Positions 1 to 16,300 of a stretch of DNA of 64,000 nucleotides are shown here, piece after piece. The DNA is from Aradus depressus (lineage: Eukaryota; Arthropoda; Insecta; Hemiptera; Aradidae). The position numbers and the translations under genes were made by a program. The notes beneath the pieces are model-generated. The model saw nothing but the letters and a program-made list of their open reading frames with translations, made no database searches and was not told where the DNA came from. The stretch covers positions 5,332,001 through 5,396,000 of the forward strand of contig OY759214.1 in NCBI GenBank assembly GCA_963662175.1, in the 5' to 3' direction. How positions within the stretch are numbered: the stretch's first letter is position 1; each line of letters opens with the position of its first letter.

Positions 1-99
1 TTGTAATAGGATGTGTCATACAAAAAAATGTATTGTCACACATTTGCTAGTTCTGTTAAGTCAGAGAACACGCCCGATAAGTAATAATAATAATAATAT

Positions 100-3000
100 T
101 TACTTGAATGAATAATATCATAGTAATGGGATGTGTCATACAAAAAAATGTATTGTCACACACTTGCTAGTTCTGTTAAGTCAGAGAACACGCCCTATAA
201 ATAATAATAATAATAATTACTTGAGTTGAATCATAACATAGTAATGGGATGTGTCATACAAAAAAATGTATTGTCACACACTTGTTTGTTCTGTTAAATC
301 AGAGAACACGCCCGATAAATAATAATAATAACTACTTGAGTTGAATCATAACATAGTAATAGGATGTGTCATACATAAAAATGTATTGTCACACACTTGC
401 TAGTTCTGTTAAGTCAGAGAACACGCCCGATAAATAATAATAATAATAATATATACTTGAGTGAATAATAACATAGTAATGGGATGTGTGATACAAAAAA
501 ATGTATTGTCACACACTTGCTAGTTCTGTTAAGTCAGAGAACACGCCCGATAAATAATAATAATAATAAAAATTACTTGAGTGAATAATAACATAGTAAT
601 AGGATGTGTCATACAAAAAAATGTATTGCCACACACTTGCTAGTTCTGTTAAGTCAGAGAACACGCCCGATAAATAATAATAATGATAATATTTACTTGA
701 GTGAATAATAACATAGTAATAGGATGTGTCATACAAAAAAATGTATTGTCACACACTTGCTAGTTCTGTTAAATCAGAGAACACGCCCGATAAATAATAA
801 TAATAATAATATTTACTTGAGTGAATAATAACATAGTAATAGGATGTGTCATACAAAAAAATGTATTGTCACACACTTGCTAGTTCTGTTAAGTCAGAGA
901 ACACGCCCGATAAATAATAATAATAATAATTACTTGAGTGAATAATAACATAGTAATGGGATGTGTCATACAAAAAAATGTATTGTCACACACTTGCTAG
1001 TTCTGTTAAGTCAGAGAACACGCCCGATAAATAATAATAATAATTACTTGAGTGAATAATATTATAGTAATAGGATGTGTCATACAAAAAAATGTATTGT
1101 CACACACATGCTAGTTCTGTTAAGTCAGAGAACACGCCCGATAAATAATAATAATAATTACTTGAGTTGAATCATAACATTGTAATAGGATGTGTCATAC
1201 AAAAAAATGTATTGTCACACATTTGCTAGTTCTGTTAAGTCAGAGAGCACGCCCGATAAATAATAATAATAATAATATTTACTTGAGTGAATAATAACAT
1301 AGTAATAGGATGTGTCATACAAAAAAATGTATTGTCACACACTTGTTAGTTCTGTTAAATCAGAGAACACGCCCGATAAATAATAATAATAATAATATTT
1401 ACTTGAGTGAATAATAACATAGTAATAGGATGTGTCATACAAAAAAATGTATTGTCACACACTTGCTAGTTCTGTTAAGTCAGAGAACACGCCCGATAAA
1501 TAATAATAATGATAATATTTACTTGAGTGAATAATAACATAGTAATAGGATGTGTCATACAAAAAAATGTATTGTCACACACTTGCTAGTTCTGTTAAAT
1601 CAGAGAACACGCCCGATAAATAATAATAATAATAATATTTACTTGAGTGAATAATAACATAGTAATAGGATGTGTCATACAAAAAAATGTATTGTCACAC
1701 ACTTGCTAGTTCTGTTAAGTCAGAGAACACGCCCGATAAATAATAATAATAATAATTACTTGAGTGAATAATAACATAGTAATGGGATGTGTCATACAAA
1801 AAAATGTATTGTCACACACTTGCTAGTTCTGTTAAGTCAGAGAACACGCCCGATAAATAATAATAATAATTACTTGAGTGAATAATATTATAGTAATAGG
1901 ATGTGTCATACAAAAAAATGTATTGTCACACACATGCTAGTTCTGTTAAGTCAGAGAACACGCCCGATAAATAATAATAATAATTACTTGAGTTGAATCA
2001 TAACATTGTAATAGGATGTGTCATACAAAAAAATGTATTGTCACACATTTGCTAGTTCTGTTAAGTCAGAGAGCACGCCCGATAAATAATAATAATAATA
2101 ATATTTACTTGAGTGAAAAATAACATAGTAATAGGATGTGTCATACAAAAAAATGTATTGTCACACACTTGTTAGTTCTGTTAAATCAGAGAACACGCCC
2201 GATAAATAATAATAATAATAATATTTACTTGAGTGAATAATAACATAGTAATAGGATGTGTCATACAAAAAAATGTATTGTCACACACTTGCTAGTTCTG
2301 TTAAGTCAGAGAACACGCCCTATAAATAATAATAATAATAATTACTTGAGTTGAATCATAACATTGTAATAGGATGTGTCATACAAAAAAATGTATTGTC
2401 ACACATTTGCTAGTTCTGTTAAGTCAGAGAGCACGCCCGATAAATAATAATAATAATAATATTTACTTGAGTGAATAATAACATAGTAATAGGATGTGTC
2501 ATACAAAAAAATGTATTGTCACACACTTGTTAGTTCTGTTAAATCAGAGAACACGCCCGATAAATAATAATAATAATAATATTTACTTGAGTGAATAATA
2601 ACATAGTAATAGGATGTGTCATACAAAAAAATGTATTGTCACACACTTGCTAGTTCTGTTAAGTCAGAGAACACGCCCTATAAATAATAATAATAATAAT
2701 TACTTGAGTTGAATCATAACATTGTAATAGGATGTGTCATACAAAAAAATGTATTGTCACACATTTGCTAGTTCTGTTAAGTCAGAGAACACGCCCGATA
2801 AATAATAATAATAATAATATTTACTTGAATGAATAATATCATAGTAATGGGATGTCATACAAAAAAATGTATTGTCACACACTTGCTAGTTCTGTTAAGT
2901 TAGAGAACACGCCCGATAAATAATAATAATAATAATAATTACTTGAGTGAATAATAACATAGTAATAGGATGTGTCATACAAAAAAATGTATTGTCACAC

Positions 3001-6000
3001 ACTTGCTAGTTCTGTCAAGTCAGAGAACACGCCCGATAAATAATAATAATAATAATATTTACTTGAATGAATAATATCATAGTAATGGGATGTGTCATAC
3101 AAAAAAATGTATTGTCACACACTTGCTAGTTCTGTTAAGTCAGAGAACACGCCCTATAAATAATAATAATAATTATTACTTGAGTTGAATCATAACATAG
3201 TAATGGGATGTGTCATACAAAAAAATGTATTGTCACACACTTGTTTGTTCTGTTAAATCAGAGAACACGCCCGATAAATAATAATAATAACTACTTGAGT
3301 TGAATCATAACATAGTAATAGGATGTGTCATACATAAAAATGTATTGTCACACACTTGCTAGTTCTGTTAAGTCAGAGAACACGCCCGATAAATAATAAT
3401 AATAATAATATATACTTGAGTGAATAATAACATAGTAATGGGATGTGTGATACAAAAAAATGTATTGTCACACACTTGCTAGTTCTGTTAAGTCAGAGAA
3501 CACGCCCGATAAATAATAATAATAATAATAATTACTTGAGTGAATAATAACATAGTAATAGGATGTGTCATACAAAAAAATGTATTGCCACACACTTGCT
3601 AGTTCTGTTAAGTCAGAGAACACGCCCGATAAATAATAATAATGATAATATTTACTTGAGTGAATAATAACATAGTAATAGGATGTGTCATACAAAAAAA
3701 TGTATTGTCACACACTTGCTAGTTCTGTTAAATCAGAGAACACGCCCGATAAATAATAATAATAATAATATTTACTTGAGTGAATAATAACATAGTAATA
3801 GGATGTGTCATACAAAAAAATGTATTGTCACACACTTGCTAGTTCTGTTAAGTCAGAGAACACGCCCGATAAATAATAATAATAATAATTACTTGAGTGA
3901 ATAATAACATAGTAATGGGATGTGTCATACAAAAAAATGTATTGTCACACACTTGCTAGTTCTGTTAAGTCAGAGAACACGCCCGATAAATAATAATAAT
4001 AATAATAATAATATTTACTTGAGTGAATAATAACATAGTAATAGGATGTGTCATACAAAAAAATGTATTGTCACACACTTGTTAGTTCTGTTAAATCAGA
4101 GAACACGCCCGATAAATAATACTAATAATTACTTGAGTTGAATCATAACATAGTAATAGGATGTGTCATACATAAAAATGTATTGTCACACACTTGCTAG
4201 TTCTGTTAAGTCAGAGAACACGCCCGATAAATAATAATAATAATAATATTTACTTGAGTGAATAATAACATAGTAATGGGATGTGTCATACAAAAAAATG
4301 TATTGTCACACACTTGCTAGTTCTGTTAAGTCAGAGAACACGCCCGATAAATAATAATATAATAATATTTACTTGAGTGAATAATCACATAGTAATGGGA
4401 TGTGTCATACAAAAAAATGTATTGTCACACACTTGCTAGTTCTGTTAAGTCAGAGAACACGCCCGATAAGTAATAATAATAATAATAATTACTTGAGTGA
4501 ATAATAGCATAGTAATAGGATGTGTCATACAAAAAAATGTATTGTCACACACTTGCTAGTTCTGTTAAATCAGAGAACACGCCCGATAAATAATAATAAT
4601 AATTACTTGAGTTGAATCATAACATTGTAATAGGATGTGTCATACAAAAAAATGTATTGTCACACATTTGCTAGTTCTGTTAAGTCAGAGAGCACGCCCG
4701 ATAAATAATAATAATAATAATATTTACTTGAGTGAATAATAACATAGTAATAGGATGTGTCATACAAAAAAATGTATTGTCACACACTTGTTAGTTCTGT
4801 TAAATCAGAGAACACGCCCGATAAATAATAATAATAATAATATTTACTTGAGTGAATAATAACATAGTAATAGGATGTGTCATACAAAAAAATGTATTGT
4901 CACACACTTGCTAGTTCTGTTAAGTCAGAGAACACGCCCTATAAATAATAATAATAATAATTACTTGAGTTGAATCATAACATTGTAATAGGATGTGTCA
5001 TACAAAAAAATGTATTGTCACACATTTGGTAGTTCTGTTAAGTCAGAGAACACGCCCGATAAATAATAATAATAATAATATTTACTTGAATGAATAATAT
5101 CATAGTAATGGGATGTGTCATACAAAAAAATGTATTGTCACACACTTGCTAGTTCTGTTAAGTTAGAGAACACGCCCTATAAATAATAATAATAATAATT
5201 ACTTGAGTTGAATCATAACATTGTAATAGGATGTGTCATACAAAAAAATGTATTGTCACACATTTGCTAGTTCTGTTAAGTCAGAGAACACGCCCGATAA
5301 ATAATAATAATAATAATATTTACTTGAATGAATAATATCATAGTAATGGGATGTGTCATACAAAAAAATGTATTGTCACACACTTGCTAGTTCTGTTAAG
5401 TCAGAGAACACGCCCTATAAATAATAATAATAATTATTTCTTGAGTTGAATCATAACATAGTAATGGGATGTGTCATACAAAAAAATGTATTGTCACACA
5501 CTTGTTTGTTCTGTTAAATCAGAGAACACGCCCGATAAATAATAATAATAACTACTTGAGTTGAATCATAACATAGTAATAGGATGTGTCATACATAAAA
5601 ATGTATTGTCACACACTTGCTAGTTCTGTTAAGTCAGAGAACACGCCCGATAAATAATAATAATAATAATATATACTTGAGTGAATAATAACATAGTAAT
5701 GGGATGTGTGATACAAAAAAATGTATTGTCACACACTTGCTAGTTCTGTTAAGTCAGAGAACACGCCCGATAAATAATAATAATAATAATAATTACTTGA
5801 GTGAATAATAACATAGTAATAGGATGTGTCATACAAAAAAATGTATTGCCACACACTTGCTAGTTCTGTTAAGTCAGAGAACACGCCCGATAAATAATAA
5901 TAATGATAATATTTACTTGAGTGAATAATAACATAGTAATAGGATGTGTCATACAAAAAAATGTATTGTCACACACTTGCTAGTTCTGTTAAATCAGAGA

Positions 6001-6210
6001 ACACGCCCGATAAATAATAATAATAATAATATTTACTTGAGTGAATAATAACATAGTAATAGGATGTGTCATACAAAAAAATGTATTGTCACACACTTGC
6101 TAGTTCTGTTAAGTCAGAGAACACGCCCGATAAATAATAATAATAATAATTACTTGAGTGAATAATAACATAGTAATGGGATGTGTCATACAAAAAAATG
6201 TATTGTCACA
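100..6210 (+). repeat. Higher-order repeat block, left part of satellite (3 copies)
   Basis: A run of several monomers with diagnostic variants (GTGTGATAC at about 487, TACATAAAAATG at about 374, TATTGCCACA at about 625) occurs at about 100-990 and again at 3060-3950 and 5320-6210. Offsets are 2959 and 2261 bp, measured on the same marker monomers. Copies 2 and 3 stay alike further downstream: the rare AATACTAATAAT variant at 4121 recurs at 6382, again 2261 bp apart. A partial fourth copy of the marker monomers starts near 7398. The copies are nearly identical, so the amplification is recent relative to monomer divergence. Confidence 0.85.
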
Positions 6211-9200
6211 CACTTGCTAGTTCTGTTAAGTCAGAGAACACGCCCGATAAATAATAATAATAATAATAATAATATTTACTTGAGTGAATAATAACATAGT
6301 AATAGGATGTGTCATACAAAAAAATGTATTGTCACACACTTGTTAGTTCTGTTAAATCAGAGAACACGCCCGATAAATAATACTAATAATTACTTGAGTT
6401 GAATCATAACATAGTAATAGGATGTGTCATACATAAAAATGTATTGTCACACACTTGCTAGTTCTGTTAAGTCAGAGAACACGCCCGATAAATAATAATA
6501 ATAATAATATTTACTTGAGTGAATAATAACATAGTAATGGGATGTGTCATACAAAAAAATGTATTGTCACACACTTGCTAGTTCTGTTAAGTCAGAGAAC
6601 ACGCCCGATAAATAATAATATAATAATATTTACTTGAGTGAATAATCACATAGTAATGGGATGTGTCATACAAAAAAATGTATTGTCACACACTTGCTAG
6701 TTCTGTTAAGTCAGAGAACACGCCCGATAAGTAATAATAATAATAATAATTACTTGAGTGAATAATAGCATAGTAATAGGATGTGTCATACAAAAAAATG
6801 TATTGTCACACACTTGCTAGTTCTGTTAAATCAGAGAACACGCCCGATAAATAATAATAATAATAATATTTACTTGAGTGAATAATAACATAGTAATAGG
6901 ATGTGTCATACAAAAAAATGTATTATCACACACTTGCTAGTTCTGTTAAGTCAGAGAACACGCCCGATAAATAATAATAATAATAATTACTTGAGTTGAA
7001 TCATAACATAGTAATAGGATGTGTCATACAAAAAATGTATTGTCACACACTTGCTAGTTCTGTTAAGTCAGAGAACACGCCCGATAAATAATAATAATAA
7101 TAATATTTACTTGAGTGAATAATAACATAGTAATAGGATGTGTCATACAAAAAAATGTATTGTCACACACTTGTTAGTTCTGTTAAATCAGAGAACACGC
7201 CCGATAAATAATAATAATAATTACTTGAGTTGAATCATAACATAGTAATAGGATGTGTCATACATAAAAATGTATTGTCACACACTTGCTAGTTCTGTTA
7301 AGTCAGAGAACACGCCCGATAAATAATAATAATAATAATAATTACTTGAGTGATTAATAACATAGTAATAGGATGTGTCATCCAAAAAAATGTATTGTCA
7401 CACACTTGCTAGTTCTGTTAAGTCAGAGAACACGCCCGATAAATAATAATAATAATAATAATTACTTGAGTGAATAATAACATAGTAATAGGATGTGTCA
7501 TACAAAAAAATGTATTGCCACACACTTGCTAGTTCTGTTAAGTCAGAGAACACGCCCGATAAATAATAATAATGATAATATTTACTTGAGTGAATAATAA
7601 CATAGTAATAGGATGTGTCATACAAAAAAATGTATTGTCACACACTTGCTCGTTCTGTTAAATCAGAGAACACGCCCGATAAATAATAATAATAATAATA
7701 ATAACATTTACTTGAGTGAATAAAAACATAGTAATAGGATGTGTCATACAAAAAAATGTATTGTCACACACTTGCTAGTTCTGTTAAGTCAGAGAACACG
7801 CCCGATAAATAATAATAATAATAATAATTACTTGAGTGAATAATAACATAGTAATAGGATGTGTCATACAAAAAAATGTATTGTCACACACTTGCTAGTT
7901 CTGTTAAGTCAGAGAACACGCCCGATAAATAATAATAATAATAATATTTAATTGAGTGAATAATAACATAGTAATAGGATGTGTCATACAAAAAAATGTA
8001 TTGTCACACACTTGCTAGTTCTGTTAAGTCAGAGAACACGCCCGATAAATAATAATAATAATTACTTGAGTGAATAATAACATAGTAATAGGATGTGTCA
8101 TACAAAAAAATGTATTGTCACACACTTGCTAGTTCTGTTAAGTCAGATAACACGCCCGATAAATAATAATAATAATAATATTTACTTGAGTGAATAATAA
8201 CATAGTAATAGGATGTGTCATACAAAAAAATGTATTGTCACACACTTGCTAGTTCTGTTAGGTCAGAGAACACACCCGATAAATAATAATAATAATAATT
8301 ATTTGAGTTGAATCATAACATAGTAATAGGATGTGTCATACAAAAAATGTATTGTCACACACTTGCTAGTTCTGTTAAGTCAGATAACACGCCCGATAAA
8401 TAATAATAATAATAATATTTACTTGAGTGAATAATAACATAGTAATAGGATGTGTCATACAAAAAAATGTATTGTCACACACTTGCTAGTTCTGTTAAGT
8501 CAGAGAACACGCCCGATAAATAATAATAATAATAATATTTAATTGAGTGAATAATAACATAGTAATAGGATGTGTCATACAAAAAAATGTATTGTCACAC
8601 ACTTGCTAGTTCTGTTAAGTCAGAGAACACGCCCGATAAATAATAATAATAATTACTTGAGTGAATAATAACATAGTAATAGGATGTGTCATACAAAAAA
8701 ATGTATTGTCACACACTTGCTAGTTCTGTTAAGTCAGATAACACGCCCGATAAATAATAATAATAATAATATTTACTTGAGTGAATAATAACATAGTAAT
8801 AGGATGTGTCATACAAAAAAATGTATTGTCACACACTTGCTAGTTCTGTTAAGTCAGAGAACACGCCCGATAAATAGTAATAATGATAATATTTACTTGA
8901 GTGAATAATAACATAGTAATAAGATGTGTCATACAAAAAAATGTATTGTCACACACTTGCTAGTTCTGTTAAATCAGAGAACACGCCCGATAAATAATAA
9001 TAATAATAATAATATTTACTTGAGTGAGTAATAACATAGTAATAGGATGTGTCATACAAAAAAATGTATTGTCACACACTTGCTAGTTCTGTTAAGTTAG
9101 AGAACACGCCCGATAAATAATAATAATAATAATAATAATTACTTGAGTGTATAATAACATAGTAATAGGATGTGTCATACAAAAAAATGTATTGTCACAC

Positions 9201-12200
9201 ACTTGCTAGTTCTGTCAAGTCAGAGAACACGCTCGATAAATAATAATAATAATAATATTTACTTGAGTGAATAATAACATAGTAATAGGATGTGTCATAC
9301 AAAAAAATGTATTGTCACACACTTACTAGTTCTGTTAAGTCAGAGAACACGCCCTATAAATAATAATAATAATAATATTTACTTGAATGAATAATAACAT
9401 AGTAATAGGATGTGTCATACAAAAAAATGTATTGTCACACACTTGCTCGTTCTGTTAAATCAGAGAACACGCCCGATAAATAATAATAATAATAATAATA
9501 ACATTTACTTGAGTGAATAAAAACATAGTAATAGGATGTGTCATACAAAAAAATGTATTGTCACACACTTGCTAGTTCTGTTAAGTCAGAGAACACGCCC
9601 GATAAATAATAATAATAATAATAATTACTTGAGTGAATAATAACATAGTAATAGGATGTGTCATACAAAAAAATGTATTGTCACACACTTGCTAGTTCTG
9701 TTAAGTCAGAGAACACGCCCGATAAATAATAATAATAATAATATTTAATTGAGTGAATAATAACATAGTAATAGGATGTGTCATACAAAAAAATGTATTG
9801 TCACACACTTGCTAGTTCTGTTAAGTCAGAGAACACGCCCGATAAATAATAATAATAATAATTATTCGAGTTGAATCATAACATAGTAATAGGATGTGTC
9901 ATACAAAAAATGTATTGTCACACACTTGCTAGTTCTGTTAAGTCAGATAACACGCCCGATAAATAATAATAATAATAATATTTACTTGAGTGAATAATAA
10001 CATAGTAATAGGATGTGTCATACAAAAAAATGTATTGTCACACACTTGCTAGTTCTGTTAAGTCAGAGAACACGCCCGATAAATAATAATAATAATAATA
10101 TTTAATTGAGTGAATAATAACATAGTAATAGGATGTGTCATACAAAAAAATGTATTGTCACACACTTGCTAGTTCTGTTAAGTCAGAGAACACGCCCGAT
10201 AAATAATAATAATAATTACTTGAGTGAATAATAACATAGTAATAGGATGTGTCATACAAAAAAATGTATTGTCACACACTTGCTAGTTCTGTTAAGTCAG
10301 ATAACACGCCCGATAAATAATAATAATAATAATATTTAATTGAGTGAATAATAACATAGTAATAGGATGTGTCATACAAAAAAATGTATTGTCACACACT
10401 TGCTAGTTCTGTTAAGTCAGAGAACACGCCCGATAAATAGTAATAATGATAATATTTACTTGAGTGAATAATAACATAGTAATAAGATGTGTCATACAAA
10501 AAAATGTATTGTCACACACTTGCTAGTTCTGTTAAATCAGAGAACACGCCCGATAAATAATAATAATAATAATAATATTTACTTGAGTGAATAATAACAT
10601 AGTAATAGGATGTGTCATACAAAAAAATGTATTGTCACACACTTCCTAGTTCTGTTAAGTCAGAGAACACGCCCGATAAATCATAATAATAATAATAATT
10701 ACTTGAGTGAATAATAACATAGTAATAGGATGTGTCATACAAAAAAATGTATTGTCACACACTTGCTAGTTCTGTTAAGTCAGAGAACACGCCCGATAAA
10801 TAATAATAATAATATTTACTTGAGTGAGTAATAACATAGTAATAGGATGTGTCATACAAAAAAATGTATTGTCACACACTTGCTAGTTCTGTTAAGTTAG
10901 AGAACACGCCCGATAAATAATAATAATAATAATAATTACTTGAGTGTATAATAACATAGTAATAGGATGTGTCATACAAAAAAATGTATTGTCACACACT
11001 TGCTAGTTCTGTCAAGTCAGAGAACACGCCCGATAAATAATAATAATAATAATATTTACTTGAGTGAATAATAACATAGTAATAGGATGTGTCATACAAA
11101 AAAATGTATTGTCACACACTTACTAGTTCTGTTAAGTCAGAGAACACGCCCTATAAATAATAATAATAATAATTACTTGAGTTGAATCATAACATTGTAA
11201 TAGGATGTCATACAAAAAAATGTATTGTCACACATTTGCTAGTTCTGTTAAGTCAGAGAACACGCCCGATAAATAATAATAATAATAATATTTACTTGAA
11301 TGAATAATATCATAGTAATGGGATGTGTCATACAAAAAAATGTATTGTCACACACTTGCTAGTTCTGTTAAGTCAGAGAACACGCCCGATAAATAATAAT
11401 AATAATTACTTGAGTGAATAATATTATAGTAATAGGATGTGTCATACAAAAAAATGTATTGTCACACACATGCTAGTTCTGTTAAGTCAGAGAACACGCC
11501 CGATAAATAATAATAATAATTACTTGAGTTGAATCATAACATTGTAATAGGATGTGTCATACAAAAAAATGTATTGTCACACATTTGCTAGTTCTGTTAA
11601 GTCAGAGAACACGCCCGATAAATAATAATAATAATAATATTTACTTGAGTGAATAATAACATAGTAATAGGATGTGTCATACAAAAAAATGTATTGTCAC
11701 ACACTTGTTAGTTCTGTTAAATCAGAGAACACGCCCGATAAATAATAATAATAATAATATTTACTTGAGTGAATAATAACATAGTAATAGGATGTGTCAT
11801 ACAAAAAAATGTATTGTCACACACTTGCTAGTTCTGTTAAGTCAGAGAACACGCCCTATAAATAATAATAATAATAATTACTTGAGTTGAATCATAACAT
11901 TGTAATAGGATGTGTCATACAAAAAAATGTATTGTCACACATTTGCTAGTTCTGTTAAGTCAGAGAACACGCCCGATAAATAATAATAATAATAATATTT
12001 ACTTGAATGAATAATATCATAGTAATGGGATGTGTCATACAAAAAAATGTATTGTCACACACTTGCTAGTTCTGTTACGTTAGAGAACACGCCCGATAAA
12101 TAATAATAATAATAATAATTACTTGAGTGAATAATAACATAGTAATAGGATGTGTCATACAAAAAAATGTATTGTCACACACTTGCTAGTTCTGTCAAGT

Positions 12201-13329
12201 CAGAGAACACGCCCGATAAATAATAATAATAATAATATTTACTTGAGTGAATAATAACATAGTAATAGGATGTGTCATACAAAAAAATGTATTGTCACAC
12301 ACTTACTAGTTCTGTTAAGTCAGAGAACACGCCCTATAAATAATAATAATAATAATTACTTGAGTTGAATCATAACATTGTAATAGGATGTGTCATACAA
12401 AAAAATGTATTGTCACACATTTGCTAGTTCTGTTAAGTCAGAGAACACGCCCGATAAATAATAATAATAATAATATTTACTTGAATGAATAATATCATAG
12501 TAATGGGATGTGTCATACAAAAAAATGTATTGTCACACACTTGCTAGTTCTGTTAAGTCAGAGAACACGCCCGATAAATAATAATAATAATTACTTGAGT
12601 GAATAATATTATATTAATAGGATGTGTCATACAAAAAAATGTATTGTCACACACTTGTTAGTTCTGTTAAATCAGAGAACACGCCCGATAAATAATAATA
12701 ATAATTTCTTGAGTTGAATCATAACATAGTAATAGGATGTGTCATACAAAAAAATGTATTGCCACACACTTGCTAGTTCTGTTAAGTCAGAGAACACGCC
12801 CGATGTATAATAATAATAATTACTTGAGTTGAATCATAACATTGTAATAGGATGTGTCATACAAAAAAATGTATTGTCACACACTTGCTAGTTCTGTCAA
12901 GTCAGAGAACACGCCCGATAAATAATAATAATAATAATATTTACTTGAGTGAGTAATAACATAGTAATAGGATGTGTCATACAAAAAAATGTATTGTCAC
13001 ACACTTGCTAGTTCTGTTAAGTTAGAGAACACGCCCGATAAATAATAATAATAATAATAATTACTTGAGTGTATAATAACATAGTAATAGGATGTGTCAT
13101 ACAAAAAAATGTATTGTCACACACTTGCTAGTTCTGTCAAGTCAGAGAACACGCCCGATAAATAATAATAATAATAATATTTACTTGAGTGTATAATAAC
13201 ATAGTAATAGGATGTGTCATACAAAAAAATGTATTGTCACACACTTACTAGTTCTGTTAAGTCAGAGAACACGCCCTATAAATAATAATAATAATAATTA
13301 CTTGAGTTGAATCATAACATTGTAATAGG

Positions 13330-16300
13330 ATGTCATACAAAAAAATGTATTGTCACACATTTGCTAGTTCTGTTAAGTCAGAGAACACGCCCGATAAATA
13401 ATAATAATAATAATATTTACTTGAATGAATAATATCATAGTAATGGGATGTGTCATACAAAAAAATGTATTGTCACACACTTGCTAGTTCTGTTAAGTCA
13501 GAGAACACGCCCGATAAATAATAATAATAATAATATTTACTTGAATGAATAATAACATAGTAATAGGATGTGTCATACAAAAAAATGTATTGTCACACAC
13601 TTGCTCGTTCTGTTAAATCAGAGAACACGCCCGATAAATAATAATAATAATAATAATAACATTTACTTGAGTGAATAAAAACATAGTAATAGGATGTGTC
13701 ATACAAAAAAATGTATTGTCACACACTTGCTAGTTCTGTTAAGTCAGAGAACACGCCCGATAAATAATAATAATAATAATACGTACTTGAGTGAATAATA
13801 ACATAGTAATAGGATGTGTCATACAAAAAAATGTATTGTCACACACTGGCTAGTTCTGTTAAGTCAGAGAACACGCCCGATAAATAATAATAATAATATT
13901 TAATTGAGTGAATAATAACATAGTAATAGGATGTGTCATACAAAAAAATGTATTGTCACACACTTGCTAGTTCTGTTAAGTCAGAGAACACGCCCGATAA
14001 ATAATAATAATAATTACTTGAGTGAATAATAACATAGTAATAGGATGTGTCATACAAAAAAATGTATTGTCACACACTTGCTAGTTCTGTTAAGTCAGAT
14101 AACACGCCCGATAAATAATAATAATAATAATATTTACTTGAGTGAATAATAACATAGTAATAGGATGTGTCATACAAAAAAATGTATTGTCACACACTTG
14201 CTAGTTCTGTTAAGTCAGAGAACACACCCGATAAATAATAATAATAATAATTATTTGAGTTGAATCATAACATAGTAATAGGATGTGTCATACAAAAAAT
14301 GTATTGTCACACACTTGCTAGTTCTGTTAAGTCAGATAACACGCCCGATAAATAATAATAATAATAATATTTACTTGAGTGAATAATAACATAGTAATAG
14401 GATGTGTCATACAAAAAAATGTATTGTCACACACTTGCTAGTTCTGTTAAGTCAGAGAACACGCCCGATAAATAATAATAATAATAATATTTAATTGAGT
14501 GAATAATAACATAGTAATAGGATGTGTCATACAAAAAAATGTATTGTCACACACTTGCTAGTTCTGTTAAGTCAGAGAACACGCCCGATAAATAATAATA
14601 ATAATTACTTGAGTGAATAATAACATAGTAATAGGATGTGTCATACAAAAAAATGTATTGTCACACACTTGCTAGTTCTGTTAAGTCAGATAACACGCCC
14701 GATAAATAATAATAATAATAATATTTACTTGAGTGAATAATAACATAGTAATAGGATGTGTCATACAAAAAAATGTATTGTCACACACTTGCTAGTTCTG
14801 TTAAGTCAGAGAACACGCCCGATAAATAGTAATAATGATAATATTTACTTGAGTGAATAATAACATAGTAATAGGATGTGTCATACAAAAAAATGTATTG
14901 TCACACACTTGCTCGTTCTGTTAAATCAGAGAACACGCCCGATAAATAATAATAATAATAATAATAACATTTACTTGAGTGAATAAAAACATAGTAATAG
15001 GATGTGTCATACAAAAAAATGTATTGTCACACACTTGCTAGTTCTGTCAAGTCAGAGAACACGCCCGATAAATAATAATAATAATAATATTTACTTGAGT
15101 GAATAATAACATAGTAATAGGATGTGTCATACAAAAAAATGTATTGTCACACACTTACTAGTTCTGTTAAGTCAGAGAACACGCCCTATAAATAATAATA
15201 ATAATAATTACTTGAGTTGAATCATAACATTGTAATAGGATGTCATACAAAAAAATGTATTGTCACACATTTGCTAGTTCTGTTAAGTCAGAGAACACGC
15301 CCGATAAATAATAATAATAATAATATTTACTTGAATGAATAATATCATAGTAATGGGATGTGTCATACAAAAAAATGTATTGTCACACACTTGCTAGTTC
15401 TGTTAAGTCAGAGAACACGCCCGATAAATAATAATAATAATAATATTTACTTGAATGAATAATAACATAGTAATAGGATGTGTCATACAAAAAAATGTAT
15501 TGTCACACACTTGCTCGTTCTGTTAAATCAGAGAACACGCCCGATAAATAATAATAATAATAATAATAACATTTACTTGAGTGAATAAAAACATAGTAAT
15601 AGGATGTGTCATACAAAAAAATGTATTGTCACACACTTGCTAGTTCTGTTAAGTCAGAGAACACGCCCGATAAATAATAATAATAATAATAATTACTTGA
15701 GTGAATAATAACATAGTAATAGGATGTGTCATACAAAAAAATGTATTGTCACACACTTGCTAGTTCTGTTAAGTCAGAGAACACGCCCGATAAATAATAA
15801 TAATAATAATATTTAATTGAGTGAATAATAACATAGTAATAGGATGTGTCATACAAAAAAATGTATTGTCACACACTTGCTAGTTCTGTTAAGTTAGAGA
15901 ACACGCCCGATAAATAATAATAATAATAATAATTACTTGAGTGAATAATAACATAGTAATAGGATGTGTCATACAAAAAAATGTATTGTCACACACTTGC
16001 TAGTTCTGTCAAGTCAGAGAACACGCCCGATAAATAATAATAATAATAATATTTACTTGAGTGAATAATAACATAGTAATAGGATGTGTCATACAAAAAA
16101 ATGTATTGTCACACACTTGCTAGTTCTGTTAAGTCAGAGAACACACCCGATAAATAATAATAATAATAATTATTTGAGTTGAATCATAACATAGTAATAG
16201 GATGTGTCATACAAAAAATGTATTGTCACACACTTGCTAGTTCTGTTAAGTCAGATAACACGCCCGATAAATAATAATAATAATAATATTTACTTGAGTG

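Noticed and set aside
509..7625. Four near-identical 75-aa minus-strand ORFs (509-736, 3468-3695, 5729-5956, 7398-7625)
   Set aside because: Each simply spans two satellite monomers in which the TAA run keeps the frame open. They recur at the higher-order offsets and have no coding signature other than the repeat itself.
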